A stretch of 64,000 nucleotides of DNA, taken from Pisaster brevispinus. Lineage: Eukaryota; Echinodermata; Asteroidea; Forcipulatida; Asteriidae. Made by a program: the position numbers and the translations under genes. Every line of letters starts with the position of its first letter. Positions within the stretch are counted from its first letter, which is position 1. The stretch is from contig JAMKCF010000002.1 in assembly GCA_023634235.1 (NCBI GenBank), positions 3,125,001 to 3,189,000 of the forward strand, read 5' to 3'. This document shows positions 63,530 through 64,000 of the stretch, in pieces. The notes below the pieces were generated by a model, which saw only the letters and a list, made by a program, of their open reading frames with translations, was not told where the DNA came from and searched no databases.

Positions 63530-63990
63530 ACACCCAGTTTCAATCTTATAACTTTGTACAGGATTTGTGCCATTCCAGTTCTTCTCCACGGGTCTGGAAC
63601 ATGGACACTCTTTCATACCAATTGAGGAATTTGGGCCTCCCACCAACGATGCAAAAGGACCATCCTTTAGAATCGTTGTTACGAACGCATGACCAACGCA
63701 GATGTCACCCAAAGAACCAAGCGTTTGGATATTTAGTTCGTTATCATAGAGTCGCTGTTTTGGCCACACTGTTACAGCGTTCCAGCAAAGATACACGATC
63801 ATTAATAACCGCTGAGGCATGATGGTCATGCGGTGGATGGTCAAGACCGGGATGATCAAGTCCACGATGGTAAAGCCCCAAAGGCCAGAACGTCTCAGAT
63901 CGTGCTCTATGGATTGAGCAACTGGATCTACCAATAAAGATTGACAAGATACCAACCACGGACATAGGAGATCACCGCGACCAAACAACA
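63530..63990 (+). mobile_element. Decayed LINE endonuclease/reverse-transcriptase 3' end
   Basis: The plus-strand translation, with several stops and frame changes, gives AIPVLLHGSGTWTL, then HQRCKRTIL, TNADVTQRTK and SLFWPHC. These appear in the order found at the C-terminus of non-LTR reverse transcriptases (a Y.I.VLLYGSE.WTL / HQRCLR.IL / TN..V..RT / R.L.W.GHV layout). It is clearly inactive. Assigned by motif order from memory. It continues past the window edge or ends close to it. Confidence 0.55.
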
Positions 63991-64000
63991 AAATGCCTAT

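Noticed and set aside
63326..63991. 221-codon minus-strand frame at the right edge
   Set aside because: It overlaps two foldback elements and the antisense of a decayed LINE whose motifs read on the plus strand.
62200..64000. Search for the missing N-terminal ketosynthase exon on the minus strand
   Set aside because: No segment encoding a GIGC-type start with a suitable donor was found; it probably lies beyond the window.

Overview
Organism and overall character. The window is intron-bearing animal DNA packed with small inverted-repeat (MITE-like) elements, tRNA-derived SINEs and minisatellites. It holds a complete eight-exon RNase T2 gene, a reducing polyketide synthase of animal type I and a cluster of immunoglobulin-domain receptors. 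That mix, together with the palindromic family beginning TGGGCCCAATTTCATAGAGC and the family ending GGTAATTGTCAAAGAC, suggests a deuterostome invertebrate, most likely an echinoderm (perhaps a sea star). The species call is inference from recalled repeat families and was not checked by search.

Layout. 1-6.9 kb: tRNA-Leu-type SINE, a terminal coding exon (1512-2231, +) of an unidentified gene, and several foldback elements. 7-21.3 kb: three Ig-domain, single-pass membrane receptors, all on the minus strand and each readable as one uninterrupted exon. The first (7093-7968) is a tail-less tandem duplicate of the second (10203-12245); the third (18808-21312) is a longer relative. The two long receptors carry cytoplasmic repeats of a Tyr-Ala-x-Pro motif. 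25-28.6 kb: a 1194-codon intronless gene of unknown function (minus). 30-33.6 kb: nested palindromes, including a foldback of about 755 bp. 33.7-34.6 kb: two weakly supported gene ends converging on each other; the minus one is head-to-head with the next gene. 34.7-44.4 kb: RNase T2 (plus), eight exons that join in phase to 272 residues, with repeat-filled introns. 44.4-54.4 kb: tandem repeats, a GGTCA-based array of about 1.1 kb, SINE and MITE insertions, and a few candidate exons of an unrecognised gene. 54.4-62.2 kb: the polyketide synthase (minus), with KS-AT-DH-MT-ER-KR in one 6.9-kb exon and the ACP in a second exon; its first exon(s) lie beyond what I could find. 62.3-64 kb: foldback elements and a decayed LINE reverse-transcriptase end.

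How the genes relate. The Ig receptors look like a local, actively duplicating family of signalling receptors: long forms with SH2-docking-like tails, and a short form that keeps ectodomain and membrane anchor but has lost the tail. Secreted or lysosomal RNase T2 and the polyketide synthase are self-contained enzymes; nothing in the sequence shows that they act together with the receptors. Splice sites, domain boundaries and repeat boundaries were read by eye, so repeat edges are approximate.
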